DNA of 64,000 nucleotides from contig NZ_NKJI01000020.1 of the NCBI RefSeq assembly GCF_002277815.1, forward strand, positions 41,100 to 105,099, written 5' to 3'. The notes under the pieces are model-generated. The model worked only from the letters and a program-made list of their open reading frames with translations. It had not been told where the DNA came from and ran no database searches. A program made the translations under genes and the position numbers. Numbering within the stretch: position 1 is the first letter of the stretch; the number at the start of each line of letters is the position of its first letter. This DNA comes from Pseudomonas sp. ERMR1:02 (GTDB lineage Bacteria > Pseudomonadota > Gammaproteobacteria > Pseudomonadales > Pseudomonadaceae). Shown here piece by piece: positions 53,548 to 64,000 of the stretch.

Positions 53548-55381
53548 ATGAAAAATAACAACAATAACGACATTTGCCCCTCCCACCTCCGGCGTGGACT
53601 CCTGACCTCAACCATTCTGGTTGGGTTGGGTGTGACACCGGTGCATGCTTTTGAACTCGATACAGGCAATGAAGATTTGTCGGTGCGCTTCGATAATACC
53701 TTCAAGTTTAACTATGCCCAACGGGTGGAAAGCCCCAGCTCCAAGCTGGCCAACTCCAGGAACAATAATGACGGTGACCGCAACTTTTCGTCCGGTAGCC
53801 CTGTATCCCAGCGCCTCGACGTGCTGTCGGAATTGGACATGGTTTACAAAAAACAGATGGGAGTCCGAGTCAGTGCCAATAGCTGGTACGACCATGCCTA
53901 CGACGATGTCGGCAGTGACAACCCTTCGACCAACCAGCTGAATGATGGAAGACCTGATTCGCGCCACCGGAGCGGATATGCCGAACGTTATTACAACGGT
54001 CCATCCTCTGAGATCCTCGACGCTTTCGTGTTTGGTAGTACTGAAATTGGTGACGAGTCGCAGTTAAGTGTCAAAGCGGGTAAGCACACCCTGTATTGGG
54101 GGGAAAGTGTATTGGCCTTCGCCCACGGCAATAGTTACGGTCAGTCAGGTTTAGATTTGTCTAAGGCTCTTGCCGTCCCTGGCACCGAAGCTAAAGAGTT
54201 GTTCATCCCACGCAACCAGCTCTCGACGACATTTACTGTCAATCAAGAGTTGTCGATTGGTGCTCAGTATTTCCTCGACTGGAGCGCTGCAAGACTTCCG
54301 GAGTCGGGCACGTATTTGGGCTTTAACGACAGTTTCCAAAGCGGAGGCCATAACTTGTCGTTGATCGCTGGCACCAATCCCTCTTTTGGCGTCCCGGGTC
54401 CCCTAGGTGTAAACCAATTTCTTAGATTGTCCAACGGCCATACTTTTAAGCCAGACAAGCGAGGCGACTTTGGCTTAATGGTCAAATGGAGTCCGGCATG
54501 GCTGGATGGTACGTTGGGTGCTTATTACCGAAAGACGTCCGACATTTTACCTAACGTAGTACTTCAACCGACTGCCGTTGGCCCAGCCCAGTTGATCTCA
54601 GGTAACGTCGGCTCTTACAACAAGTTCTATGCGGATGATATCGACGTTTACGGAATCAGCTTGTCCAGAGCATTGCAGGGGTGAGCGTTGGATTCGATCT
54701 TAACTATCGCCACAATATGCCTCTCGCCAGTGTACCTGGAACCGTCAATTCCACCTTGGGCGCTGCGGGGGCTCCCGGTTATATCAGCAGTTTTGATGGT
54801 AGTAACGGTGTAGCGCGCGGCGATACGGTGCACTCTACACTCAACGGCCTGACCACTTTCGGCAACACGCCGGTCTGGGACAGTGCCTCGCTGTTGGTTG
54901 AACTGGCTTACAGCCGTTGGCTCGACGTCACTGAGAACAAGCAACTGTTCAAAGGCGAGGACTGGTACCACGGTGTCGACAAGGTCACGAAGGACAACTA
55001 CATCCTAGGTATGAACTTCACTCCGACTTGGTACCAAGTGTTCCCCGGCGTCGATTTGTTCCTGCCAGCCAGCTATAACGTCGGCCTCAAAGGGCAGTCT
55101 TCGGTGCAATTGGGCGGTAATAAAGGTACCGGCAGCTACTCGGTCGGGGTAGGCATGGATGTACGCAGCCAATACCGCTTCGACCTTAAATACGTCGACA
55201 ATTTTGGTGACTTCGACACCTGCGGTTCAGCCGGCAGCGCCGCGGCCCACGGCGACGGTGCCGCTCCTGGCGCTAACAGCCAATACAACTGTGTTCCCGG
55301 GCAGCCCACTTCGTTTGCTGGTACCCATCTTCGCTCAAAGATCGCGGAATGGTCACTCTCACTTTTAAAACCACCCTCTGA
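53548..55381 (+). pseudogene. DUF1302 family outer-membrane protein (frameshifted)
   Basis: Restored length is 611 residues. A signal sequence (HLRRGLLTSTILVGLGVTPV, then HAFELDTG) is followed by FELDTGNEDLSVRFDNTFKF, SELDMVYKKQMGVRVSANSW, GKHTLYWGESVLAFAHGNSY and YYRKTSDILPNV. It is probably a large outer-membrane beta-barrel, and the C-terminal strand MVTLTFKTTL is recovered only after correction. Breaks lie at about 54681 (GGGG, a fifth G needed) and near 55340. DUF1302 genes regularly occur with DUF1329, a YCF48-like protein and an RND/MMPL transporter, as here, often beside genes for degradation of hydrophobic compounds. The role in transport is inferred from that association. Confidence 0.85.
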
Positions 55382-55412
55382 TTTAAGAGCTGCGTGCTAA
55401 CAAGAGGTTTCC

Positions 55413-56776
55413 ATGAATAACTTTAGATCTATATTGGCTACGACGCTGGCGCTGGCCGTCACTGTTTCCGCTCATGCATCTGTGTCTCCGGACCAAGCGG
55501 CAAAATTGGGTACGACATTAACCGGCGCAGGTGCTGAGATGGCCGGAAACGCCGATGGCACCATTCCCGCGTATACCGGCGGATTGAAGGCCATTCCCGC
55601 TGAATACAAAACCGGTGATTCATTTCGTCCCGACCCCTTTGCAATGAGAAACCACGGCTGGTCATTACTAGCCAGGATCTTGCCAAACAGAAAGATAAAC
55701 TTACTGCGACCAGTCAGGCATTACTCACTCGCTATCCGACTTATCGCCTTGATGTTTATCCCACCCATCGCACTGTAGCGCTGCCTAAGAGTGTGCTCGA
55801 AACCACCTCGCTGAACGCTGTTGGCGCCAAGACCGGCGCGGGAGGTCTGGCGCTGGAAAATGTTCTGCCGGGAGTGCCATTTCCGATCCCTTCTGACGGT
55901 AATGAGGCTATGTGGAACCACCTGTTGCGTTATCAAGGAGTGGCCTTGAGCAACAAATACGACTCTTGGAATGTCGATTCTTCCGGCGCTGCGTCGCTGA
56001 GTACGACTGGCAACTTTGTTGTCGAATACCCCCTTTACAACTCAAGCCGCCCAATCGGTCCGGTCGCCCCGGATGAGGTTTACTACCGGACCAAGTTTCA
56101 GTACACCGGCCCCGCCCGGAGAGCCGGGGAAGCGCTACTGCTCATGGACGCTGTCGACCCGATAAAGCAACCTCGCCGCGGTTGGCTCTACCTGCCTGGT
56201 CAGCGTCGGGTCAAGCTTGCTCCGGAACTGGCATACGACACTCCGAATCCGTCAACCGCAGGGACGGCAACCTATGATGATTCCTTCCTGTTCAGCGGGG
56301 CAATGGACCGCTACGACTTCAAACTGGTTGGCAAAAAAGAACTCTACGTACCCTACAACACCTACAAGTTCAGCTACCACAAAACCACTGCGGACGTGAC
56401 GACCCCCAACCATGTGAATCCCGATCTGCTGCGCTGGGAATTGCACCGTGTGTGGGTTGTTGAGGCAACATTGAAGCCAGGCAAGCGCCACATCTACAGC
56501 AAACGCACCTTCTACCTCGATGAGGATAGCTGGATCGCTCTGGCTTCCGATGAATACGACGGCCGAGGTCAACTCTATCGAGGTGGTTTCGCGAACCTGA
56601 CTTACAGCTACGACGTGCAGGCCCCAGAAGCGATTAATCAGGTGCTCTACGACCTGATCTCTGGTGCTTACAACATGAATGGATTCTACGGTCCTTACGG
56701 TGGCCCCAAGTACATAGCGCCACTGTCCAAAGCTCAATGGTCACCAGAGTCACTGGCGGGTTCTGGTATTCGCTAA
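55413..56776 (+). pseudogene. DUF1329 family periplasmic/outer-membrane lipoprotein-localisation-like protein (frameshifted)
   Basis: Restored length is 454 residues. A signal peptide (RSILATTLALAVTVSAHASV) precedes VSPDQAAKLGTTLTGAGAEM and GNADGTIPAYTGGL, the typical DUF1329 start. Further on are QYTGPARRAGEALLLMDAVD, RGWLYLPGQRRVKLAPELAY, FSGAMDRYDFKLVGKKELYV and RHIYSKRTFYLDEDSWIALA. The fold resembles a LolB/OMP-associated half barrel. The frame breaks near 55643, after DPFA; one added base restores NEKPRLVITSQDLAKQ. It lies 31 bases after the DUF1302 gene and belongs to the same operon. The function is unknown; partnership with the RND protein is inferred. Confidence 0.85.
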
Positions 56777-56846
56777 CCGGACACTGTTGCTGTCGTTTAC
56801 CACCGGGGGCCGCATCCCTCGGTGTGTTTCTATCGAGATAACAATA

Positions 56847-57920
56847 ATGAATATGCTTAAGTGGCTAAGTCTCGCTGCAAAGGTTGCGCTATTGGCTGTG
56901 CCTTTGTCCCGGCCCTGATGGCCGCGCAATATATCGACTTGCTGGATTCTCCAGCCATGCCAAGCCAGCTCGCACAACAGGGAATGCTCACAGGGCTGGC
57001 TAATGCTGGTGAGCGGCTGGTTGCCGTTGGGCAGCGTGGTCATATTCTCTACTCTGATGACGCTGGACAGCACTGGCAACAAGCCCAGTACCGGTCAGTT
57101 CCGATCTGGTCGCCGTGTATTTTCCGAGTCCTCAACAAGGTTGGGCCGTGGGCCACGATGGCGTGGTCCTGCACAGCAACAATGCCGGGCAGAGCTGGAG
57201 TCTCCAACTGGACGGGCGCCGGGTTGGGCCGATCATGCTTGGTTATTACGAGCATCAACTTTCCAGGCATCCGGATGACGCAGACCTGCAAATGCGGGTT
57301 AGCGATGCTCAACGGATGGTCGAAGAAGGCGCCGACAAACCGTTCCTTGATGTCTGGTTCGAAACGAGCAGGTCGGCTACATCGTCGGCGCATTCAACCT
57401 GATTTTCCGTACCGATGATGGCGGCGTGCACTGGACGCCATTGCTGGAGCAAACCGAAAACCCTACTGCTCTAAATCTCTATGCGTTGCGGCCGGTAGGT
57501 GGCGACTTATTTGTCGTCGGTGAGCAAGGTCTGGTGCTGAGGCTGGACCGTTCGAGCGATCGCTTCAACGCAGCGCCAACGCAATACAAAGGCAGCTTTT
57601 TCGGTGTCACCGGCAAACCGGGGGCCATCTTGGTATTCGGTCTTCGCGGCAACGTATTTCGCAGCACCGACGGCGGCGCGAGCTGGACCAAAATCGAACT
57701 CGGCCTGCCAGTAAGCATAACCGCCAGCAGCATTACCGCCGACGGTCGAATTGTACTCGTCAGCCAGGCCGGTCACGTGCTGGTCAGTAAGGACGACGGT
57801 GCCAGTTTCGAAATTCAGCCGCGCACCGGGCTGGCCCCGGTCGCCGCAGCGCAGGTTTCCACCACTGGTTCATTGATACTGGCGGGCACCCGCGGCCTGC
57901 ATCAAATGTCCTTCGAATAA
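56847..57920 (+). pseudogene. YCF48-like/BNR-repeat beta-propeller exported protein (frameshifted)
   Basis: Restored length is 358 residues. A signal-like N-terminus (MNMLKWLSLAAKVALLAVPL) leads into repeats of the YCF48/BNR type: LVAVGQRGHILYSDDAGQHW, GWAVGHDGVVLHSNNAGQSW, VGYIVGAFNLIFRTDDGGVH and LVFGLRGNVFRSTDGGASW. Each has the GxxGxixxSxDGGxxW signature of a seven-bladed propeller. Breaks near 56910, 57090 and 57362 each need one base. Proteins of this kind sit between DUF1329 and the RND transporter in many proteobacterial clusters. The gene is on the same strand and close to both. It may act as a periplasmic adaptor; this is inference. Confidence 0.8.
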
Positions 57921-57944
57921 ACCCAGCATTACAAAGAGAACAAC

Positions 57945-60375
57945 ATGATGGGTCACTACGAACTTCAAACAATGCCGATCATCCAGGAGCTTAAGGGCTT
58001 CGATGCCCGCTCCGGTAACGCCCTCGAACGGCTGATTTTCAACAACCGTCTGTGGGTGGTGCTGGCCTGCCTGTTGGTGACAGTTGCGCTGAGTTATTTC
58101 GCAACCACGCGACTGACGCTCAATGCCAGCTTCGAAAAAATGATCCCGCAGAGCCAGCCCTTCATCAAAAACTACCTCGAAAACCGCCAAGCTCTGCGTG
58201 CTTGGGCAACGCGGTTCGGGTGGTGGTTGAGAGCAGTAACGGCGACATTTTCGATCCGCATTACCTCGACACGTTGAAGGAGATCAACGATGAACTATTC
58301 CTGACGCCAGGCGTCGACCGGGCCTGGATGAAGTCGCTGTGGGTTCCGGGGGTGCGCTGGACTGAAGTCACGGAAGAGGGCTTCCAGGGCGGTCCGGTGA
58401 TGCCTGACTCCTATGATGGCTCGGCGCAGAGCGTGGAGCAGTTGCGTCAGAACATTGCGCGTTCGGGGATAGTAGGCAGCTTGATTGGCAACAACCTCAA
58501 GTCGAGCATGATCTTTGTGCCGCTGTTGGAGAAAGATCCGGTCACCGGGCAGGGCATCGACTACCACCAATTCTCTAGAACCTTGGAAGACAGACTGCGC
58601 ACTAAATATGAGTTTGCCGGTAACGTTCACATCGCGGGCGAGGAGGGCAAAGGTCCGATCAAGATCCGTGTGATCGGTTTCGCCAAACTGGTCGGCGACC
58701 TGATCGATGGCCTGATGCAGGTGATGTTGTACTTCGGCGCCGCTGCGCTGATTGCCACCGCCATCATCTTTTACTTCACCCGCTGTGTGCGCAGCACGGC
58801 ATTGGTGATTCTCTGCTCGGTCATTGCCGTGGTTTGGCAACTGGGCTTGGTCGCGCTGTTCGGTTTTGCTCTGGACCCATTTTCGATCCTGGTGCCGTTT
58901 CTGGTGTTCGCCATCGGCGTGTCACACGGTGCGCAGAAAATGAACGGGATCATGCAGGACGTCGGACGCGGCACTCATCAATTAATCGCAGCGCGTTATA
59001 CCTTCCGCCGCCTATTCCTCGCCGGTCTCACCGCGTTGCTGGCGGACGCCGTTGGCTTCGCGGTGTTGATGCTGATCGACATCCCGGTCATTCAGGATTT
59101 GGCAGTCACTGCGAGCATCGGTGTCGCGGTATTGATCTTCACCAACCTGGTGCTGTTGCCGGTGTTGCTTTCCTATTGGGGTGTGAGTCGTAAGGCTGCG
59201 ATACGCAGTCTGCGGGCAGAAGACGAAGAGCTGCGCGGCAAAGGCCTAGGCGCGGTCTGGAGTCTCCTCGACAAGTTTACCGAACGCCGTTGGGCCGCGG
59301 TCGCTGTGGTTGTCTCTGGCGTGCTGGCGGTCGTCGGGATTGTCGTCAGCCATCACCTGAAGATTGGTGACCTTGACCCCGGCGCCCCGGAACTGCGTTC
59401 CGACTCGCGCTACAACCGCGATAACGCCTACATCACCGCCAACTATTCGCTGTCCAGTGACCAATTCGCGATCATGCTCAAGACACCGGGCGAAGGCTGC
59501 CTGAAGTACGAAACCCTGGTGGAGGCTGATCGTCTGGGCTGGTTGTTGCAACAGCAACCGGGCGTGCAACCACGGTGTCGCTGGTTAATGCTGTGCGGCA
59601 GATCACGGCGGGTTCCTACGAAGGCAACCCCAAGTGGCTGACCATCGCCCGCAACCAGAATGTACTGAACTATGGTGCGCAGCAGGCTTCAATCAGCAGT
59701 CCTGATCTGTTCAACAACGATTGCTCGATGATGCCAATTGTGGCCTACCTCTCAGACCACAAGGCCGAAACCCTCGACCGCGTGGTGGAGGTGGCCGAGA
59801 AATTCGCTCGCGAACATAGCAACGGCGAACGCCAGTTCATGCTTGCCGCCGGTAGTGCCGGCATTGAAGCGGCGACCAACATTGTCGTGCGCGACGCCAA
59901 TCGGACCATGCTGTTGTATGTGTATGGCGCGGTGATCGTGTTGTGCTTCATCACCTTCCGCAGCTGGCGTGCGGTGGTGGTGGCGGTGGTGCCGTTGATG
60001 CTGACTTCGATTCTTTGCGAGGCGCTGATGGTCTGGCTGGGTATGGGGGTGAAAGTCGCCACGCTGCCGGTAATCGCCCTGGGTGTGGGGATTGGCGTCG
60101 ATTACGCGCTGTACCTGCTCAGCGTACAACTAGCGCAGCAGCGTGCCGGATTATCGCTGACAGAAGCCTACAAAAATTCCGTGGCGTTCACCGGCAAAGT
60201 GGTGGCGCTGGTTGGTATTACCTTGGCCGCTGGCGTGATCACCTGGGCATGGTCGCCAATCAAGTTTCAGGCGGACATGGGGATCCTGCTGACGTTTATG
60301 TTCATCTGGAACATGGTCGGGGCCCTTGTGTTAATCCCGGCACTGTCGCATTTCCTGCTACGACGCGCGCCTTGA
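57945..60375 (+). pseudogene. RND-superfamily MMPL-type transporter (frameshifted)
   Basis: Restored length is 810 residues with twelve membrane helices in two halves. Each half has a large periplasmic loop after helix 1 and an SSD/MMPL-type helix bundle: LYFGAAALIATAIIFYFTRC, DPFSILVPFLVFAIGVSHGA, and in the second half YGAVIVLCFITFRSWRAVVV and IALGVGIGVDYALYLLSVQL. Breaks lie near 58200 and 59570. MMPL-type pumps move lipids, hopanoids or hydrophobic metabolites. With DUF1302, DUF1329 and the propeller protein it forms a probable trans-envelope system, and the acyl-CoA ligase that follows suggests that the cargo is a hydrophobic acid. The direction of transport cannot be inferred. A 9-bp inverted repeat (TGATAACCG/CGGTTATCA) follows at 60421-60454. 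Confidence 0.85.
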
Positions 60376-60499
60376 GACCGGATCCCTTTTGAGCATTTCC
60401 AAATTCGAATCAGAAACCCCTGATAACCGGACCCCACTCAGGTGACGGTTATCAGCGATCTGAAACACTGACCTCAAACAAAAATCAAAGGAAAAAATT

Positions 60500-62130
60500 A
60501 TGCTCGGCTTGATGCAGGACCAACCTTTGTTGATCTCTTCCGTTCTCGAACACGCGCTAAAGTCGCATTCGCAAACTCAAATTGCCTCCCGTACAGCTGA
60601 TGGGACCATACATCATTGCAGCTATGCTGATATCGGTCATCGCGCCAAGCAGGTAGCCAATGCATTGGTTGCGTTGGGTGTGCAGCGTGGTGATCGAATT
60701 GGCACCTTGGCTTGGAATGGTTACCGGCATATGGAGCTGTACTTCGGTGTGTCGGGCATGGGTGCAGTATTGCATACGATTAACCCGCGGCTCTTCGCCG
60801 AGCAGATAGAGTTCATTGCCAACCACGCCGAGGATCAATACTTGTTCTTCGATCTTTCATTCGCCCCGTTGGTAGAGCAGCTAGCACCGCAATTGACTAC
60901 AGTAAAAGCGTTCGTTGCGTTGTGTGATCGTGATCAGATGCCGTCGATTAATGTGCCTGGGCTTATTTGCTACGAGGACCTGATCGCTGAACAAAGCAGT
61001 GATTTCATCTGGCCTGAGTTCGATGAGCGTACGGCATCATCGATGTGCTACACCTCGGGCACGACTGGCAATCCAAAGGTGTCCTGTATTCGCATCGCTC
61101 ATCAATCTTGCACTCGCTTGCTCTCTGCACCTCTGATGGCTTTAGCCTGTCTGCGGCCGATTCGGCGCTATTGGTTGTGCCAATGTTCCATGTCAATGCA
61201 TGGGGCATGCCCTATGCAGCAGCAATGTGCGGCGCCAAGTTGGTCCTTCCGGGTGCTGCACTTGATGGCGAGAGTCTTTACACGCTGATGCGTGATGAGC
61301 AGGTGACACTGGCGTTGGGTGTGCCGACGGTCTGGATGATGCTACAACAACATGTCCGGTCGCAGAGACTGCAACCGGCTACAGATCTGTGTCTGAATCG
61401 GGTCGTGATCGGTGGTGCCGCGGCACCACGCAGTCAGGTTGAGACGTTTGAGACTTTGTTTAATGCACGCGTGCTGCATGCCTGGGGCATGACCGAGATG
61501 TCGCCGCTCGGTACGGTATGCAACCCATTGCTCAAACACCGCGAAGATCCGCTAGACAAGGTGCTCGACTTACAGGCCAAGCAAGGTCGAGCCCTGTTCG
61601 GCGTGTCGATGAAATTGTCGATGAACAGGGCGCTGAACTGCCACGTGATGGCAAGGCCTCCGGGCTTTTGTTGGTCAAGGGACCATGGATTGCCAGCCAG
61701 TATTACGGTGGTGAGGGTGGGCAAATTCTTGATAGCGAGGGGTGGCTCGATACCGGCGATATTGCAACCATCGATACCGATGGCTACATGCAGATCACCG
61801 ACCGCGCAAAGGACGTAATCAAGTCGGGGGCGAGTGGATTTCATCGATCGATTTGGAAACGCCGCCGTTAGCCATCCGGCAGTCGCTGAAGCCGCGGTGA
61901 TTGGTATTGCTCATCCGAAATGGCAAGAGCGCCCACTGCTGGTGATCGTGCTGAAACCTGGCAAGACTGCGAGCAAAGAGGAGCTGCTTGACTGTCTGCA
62001 AGCTCAAGTGGCGAAATGGTGGCTACCGGACGATATCGCTTTTGTCGATGCACTACCGCATACCGCCACCGGCAAGTTGCAAAAAATGAAGCTGCGAGAG
62101 CAGTTTCGCGACTTCAAATTTCAGAGTTAA
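60500..62130 (+). pseudogene. Medium/long-chain acyl-CoA ligase, ANL superfamily (frameshifted)
   Basis: Restored length is 544 residues. It has VANALVALGVQRGDRIGTLA, HTINPRLFAEQIEFIANHAE, the P-loop SMCYTSGTTGNPK followed by GVLYSHRSSILHSL, VPMFHVNAWGMPYAAAMCGA, the A5 motif [54 protein letters not shown] and the catalytic lysine in TATGKLQKMKL. This is the pattern of fatty-acyl-CoA synthetases of the AlkK/medium-chain type. Breaks near 61082, 61605 and 61830-61855 (two) need four bases in total. AAAGGAAA precedes the ATG. It follows the RND transporter by 125 bases and probably activates the transported or released acid for beta-oxidation. Confidence 0.86.
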
Positions 62131-62733
62131 ACGATATTTAGCCAATAACAAGATCTGCGGGCATGTGCTCGAGGTCCATTCGAGGCGTGCACCTGTCGTT
62201 CAATTTTCCTGTTTTGGTTGAATAGCTATGCAGGAGGGGCGGGAAGGGTATTGGACGTTCGACAGTACTGCGCTTAGGCCCGATAGATCAAGTTGTAGGC
62301 GCGAGGTCGGGCGTTCTACCGCCATTGGTCTTCTGCTCACAGGCAACTTCGAGGTCGAACCGACGCACTTGGAGCGGCGTGGCAATGTGGTGGTTGCAGA
62401 CGAGATGAGCCTTGAGTTTGGTGCTGATGGCTGCGGATGGTCGATTTAAGATCGCCGCTTTTTGGGTATCCGTTCGAGCCTGCAATGCGTCAGGTATATG
62501 CCGCCATTAGCCCCCCCTTCGCTTCGTCGCCGGTGGAGATGAAGGTTCCAGTAATGCTGGGCCGAATGACAGTCTCCGCTCCCGCGCGCGCTCTTCAACT
62601 CTAGCCCCCAGTTTTACATTGCTCATCTTTGGTTGCTGCCAGTGCGTTTTTATTCAACCGGCACCGCGCCGTGGGCAAAGGGTTAAATCAATCTGCGTCG
62701 CGATGCATGGCAGGTAATGTGGGCTGCCCGGTA
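62131..62733. other. Intergenic stretch, no supported gene
   Basis: About 600 bases with only short overlapping frames on both strands (for example 62228-62449 plus and 62288-62485 minus), none recognisable. No RNA gene, terminator or repeat stands out. Confidence 0.4.
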
Positions 62734-63212
62734 TTAATCCTCAAGCAGTGCCTGCTTCTGTTCGTCAAATGAAATCCTGGCCAGGTCATTTTTGAACTTG
62801 TTCAGGTAGTGTAGGAAATTGACGGTGTCGTCGAAGCTGAAACCTTGCAAACCTTGCTGATAAAATTGGTAATCCGATCTTGCAGCGCGGTCCAGTATCC
62901 CCGACCCTGATTGGTCAACCTTACCAGACGAGCGCGTCCGTCATCCGGGTGAGGCACGCGCACCACGTGGTCGTCCCGTTCCATGCGCTTGAGCACGCCA
63001 TCCAGACTTTGCCGGCTGACAAACAGGTACTCTGTCAACTGGTTGAAGGAGATACCGTCCTCGAAACCGGCTCGGGACAAGGCGCCCAATACCGCCCACT
63101 GCACCGTGCTGATGCCCATTTCGTTCTGCACTTGGCGCTGTAGTACGTTGCTGGTTTGAAACAGTCGGAAAAATAATGTGTTCGGTATGTTGCGGTTTTC
63201 GTAAGCGTCCAT
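62734..63212 (-). pseudogene. MarR family transcriptional regulator (one-base frameshift)
   Basis: Restored length is 159 residues. The winged helix is evident: NTLFFRLFQTSNVLQRQVQN, then STVQWAVLGALSRAGFEDGI, LTEYLFVSRQSLDGVLKRME and the wing DDHVVRVPHPDDGRARLVRLT. The frame breaks near 62863, in the TTTT of AATTTTATCAG; a fifth T gives NFYQQGLQGFSFDDTVNFLH and an in-frame stop at 62734. MarR proteins of this kind often respond to aromatic acids or their CoA esters. It is convergent with the acyl-CoA ligase gene and probably regulates the adjacent acyl-CoA dehydrogenase or the ligase block. Confidence 0.83.
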
Positions 63213-63281
63213 TATGTGTCCTTGTTGCCCGGTGGGCGTCTGTAGGCCTAAAAGGTCACCTGCCTGCCGGTGCAGACAAGG

Positions 63282-63690
63282 TTAAATTTGGGGATGTGTG
63301 CGCGAGCGATGATATTTTTCATGATTTGCGCAGTACCGTCAGCAATCTGCAAGCCAAGTACATCACGAAGATGCTTGGCAAATGGCACATTTTCACACCC
63401 GGCCGGTGTGGCCATGGGCGAGCAGTCACTGCTTGACCACGTCAAACGCCAGCCTGGGTCCCACCACTTATTCATCGCAGCTTCGGCGTTGTGGGATTGT
63501 CCAGCTTCTTTGAGCCATAGCGCGCAGTAACACTGCAGGTGCGTAGCTTGCACGCAGGTCTGAAATTCCGCCAGAGGTTAATCAAACCCTGGAATGCTGC
63601 CAGTTGCTGATCGAATGCCTCGCGTTAGCACCGAGGTACTTGCGCCCGGTTATCGCAAGCGCGATCTCAGCGGCAAGAGTGAACGCTAAG
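63282..63690 (-). pseudogene. Acyl-CoA dehydrogenase, C-terminal fragment (frameshifted)
   Basis: Following the minus strand through several small frame changes gives AFTLAAEIALAITGRKYLGA, REAFDQQLAAFQG, PLAEFQTCVQATHLQCYCAL, HNAEAAMNKWWDP and finally FAKHLRDVLGLQIADGTAQI followed by MKNIIARAHP. This is the C-terminal helical domain of an acyl-CoA dehydrogenase, with the family's usual RDV.GLQIADGTAQIMK end. The N-terminal half is absent: upstream, at about 63690, the sequence changes into the N-terminal half of an acyl-CoA dehydrogenase on the opposite strand. The stop is at 63282-63284, 69 bases from the MarR start. Confidence 0.65.
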
Positions 63691-64000
63691 TGATCCGGCA
63701 GATGGGTGAAATGGGTCTCCTCGGTGGCGAACTGACCGAGAAATATGGTGGCAGTGGCCTGGACTGCGTGACCGCCGGCATCATCATCGAGAGATCGCGC
63801 GCGGTGATTTTAACGAGGGTTACATGCCGCTGCTGCCTCCGTTGAACGGCCAGATCGTCGCTGAACACACCTCGCCTGAACTGACCAGGGAGTGGCTGGG
63901 TGCAGATACTGGCGGGCAGAGTATCGTCTGTATCGCCCTGCCGAACCCAGTGGCGGTTCCGACGCCGCGAGCCTGCGTATGAAGGCTGAGCGCAAAGACG
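63689..64000 (+). pseudogene. Acyl-CoA dehydrogenase, N-terminal-half fragment (runs off right edge)
   Basis: The plus strand reads VIRQMGEMGLLGGELTEKYG, then GSGLDCVTAGIIIE, ARGDFNEGYMPLLPPLNGQI and VAEHTSPELTREWLGADTGG. EPSGGSDAASLRMKAE-like sequence near the edge completes the typical N-terminal and middle beta domain of acyl-CoA dehydrogenases, where SGSDxxxL is the FAD/substrate region. One or two bases are missing near 63800 and 63950. The first 40 or so residues of the family are not visible before 63689, where the minus-strand fragment begins. It may be the other half of the same gene after an inversion, or a second gene. Confidence 0.6.

Noticed and set aside
1..64000. CRISPR array or rRNA/tRNA genes
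   Set aside because: No regularly spaced repeat-spacer pattern and no rRNA or complete tRNA sequence was seen. The only spaced repeats are REP doublets.

Overview
The window is a stretch of a Pseudomonas genome, probably of the P. fluorescens group. The evidence is the cyanide-insensitive oxidase pair (cioAB), the DUF3300/DUF2950 pair, an OprD porin, MarC, CheB-CheR hybrid signalling, a 300-400 bp intergenic repeat typical of the genus, and GTAGGAGC-type REP palindromes. Two decayed IS1182-family copies in the same orientation (637-2252 and 38206-39845) bracket about 36 kb of mostly ordinary chromosome. To the right of the second copy the gene content changes to an accessory catabolic region.

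Layout. 1-302: N-terminus of a membrane coiled-coil protein cut by the window edge. 0.6-2.3 kb: IS copy 1. 2.3-6.2 kb: DUF2950, DUF3300, MarC and a secreted protein, all on the minus strand. 6.6-9.1 kb: a truncated gene remnant followed by cioA-cioB. 9.4-19.5 kb: a signalling and stress cluster with a YbdK ligase, two paralogous histidine kinases, a ClpP-like protein, a KGG-repeat protein and a very large CheB-CheR-PAS-kinase-receiver hybrid. 19.8-23.0 kb: MAPEG protein, diiron protein, AraC regulator and gfa. 23.0-24.6 kb: gene-poor, repeat-rich, with an IS3-family remnant. 24.7-37.1 kb: a catabolic cluster with TPP enzyme, aldehyde dehydrogenase, M20 amidase, OprD porin, MHS transporter, periplasmic M20D amidohydrolase, Tat-exported flavin amine oxidase, cytochrome c, exported RidA and LysR. 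37.3-37.9 kb: DUF4337. 38.2-39.8 kb: IS copy 2.

40.2-53.3 kb is an accessory island: an SDR remnant, a zinc alcohol dehydrogenase, a CoA ligase, a family VIII-type esterase, a metallo-beta-lactamase-fold hydrolase, a FadL-type channel, a TetR/Fe-alcohol dehydrogenase pair divergent from a Baeyer-Villiger monooxygenase (BVMO), and a VOC protein. Together these suggest uptake of a hydrophobic ketone, oxygenation to an ester, hydrolysis, alcohol oxidation and CoA activation. 53.5-62.1 kb is a DUF1302-DUF1329-YCF48-RND(MMPL)-acyl-CoA ligase block, followed by MarR and two acyl-CoA dehydrogenase halves that meet head to head.

Many genes are split. For 15 genes I followed the reading frame across every break. 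All of the roughly 31 breaks have the same polarity, the loss of one base, usually in a short homopolymer run, and adding the bases back gives normal family lengths. This looks more like systematic base loss in the sequence than natural gene decay. Such genes are listed as single frameshifted loci with their restored length.
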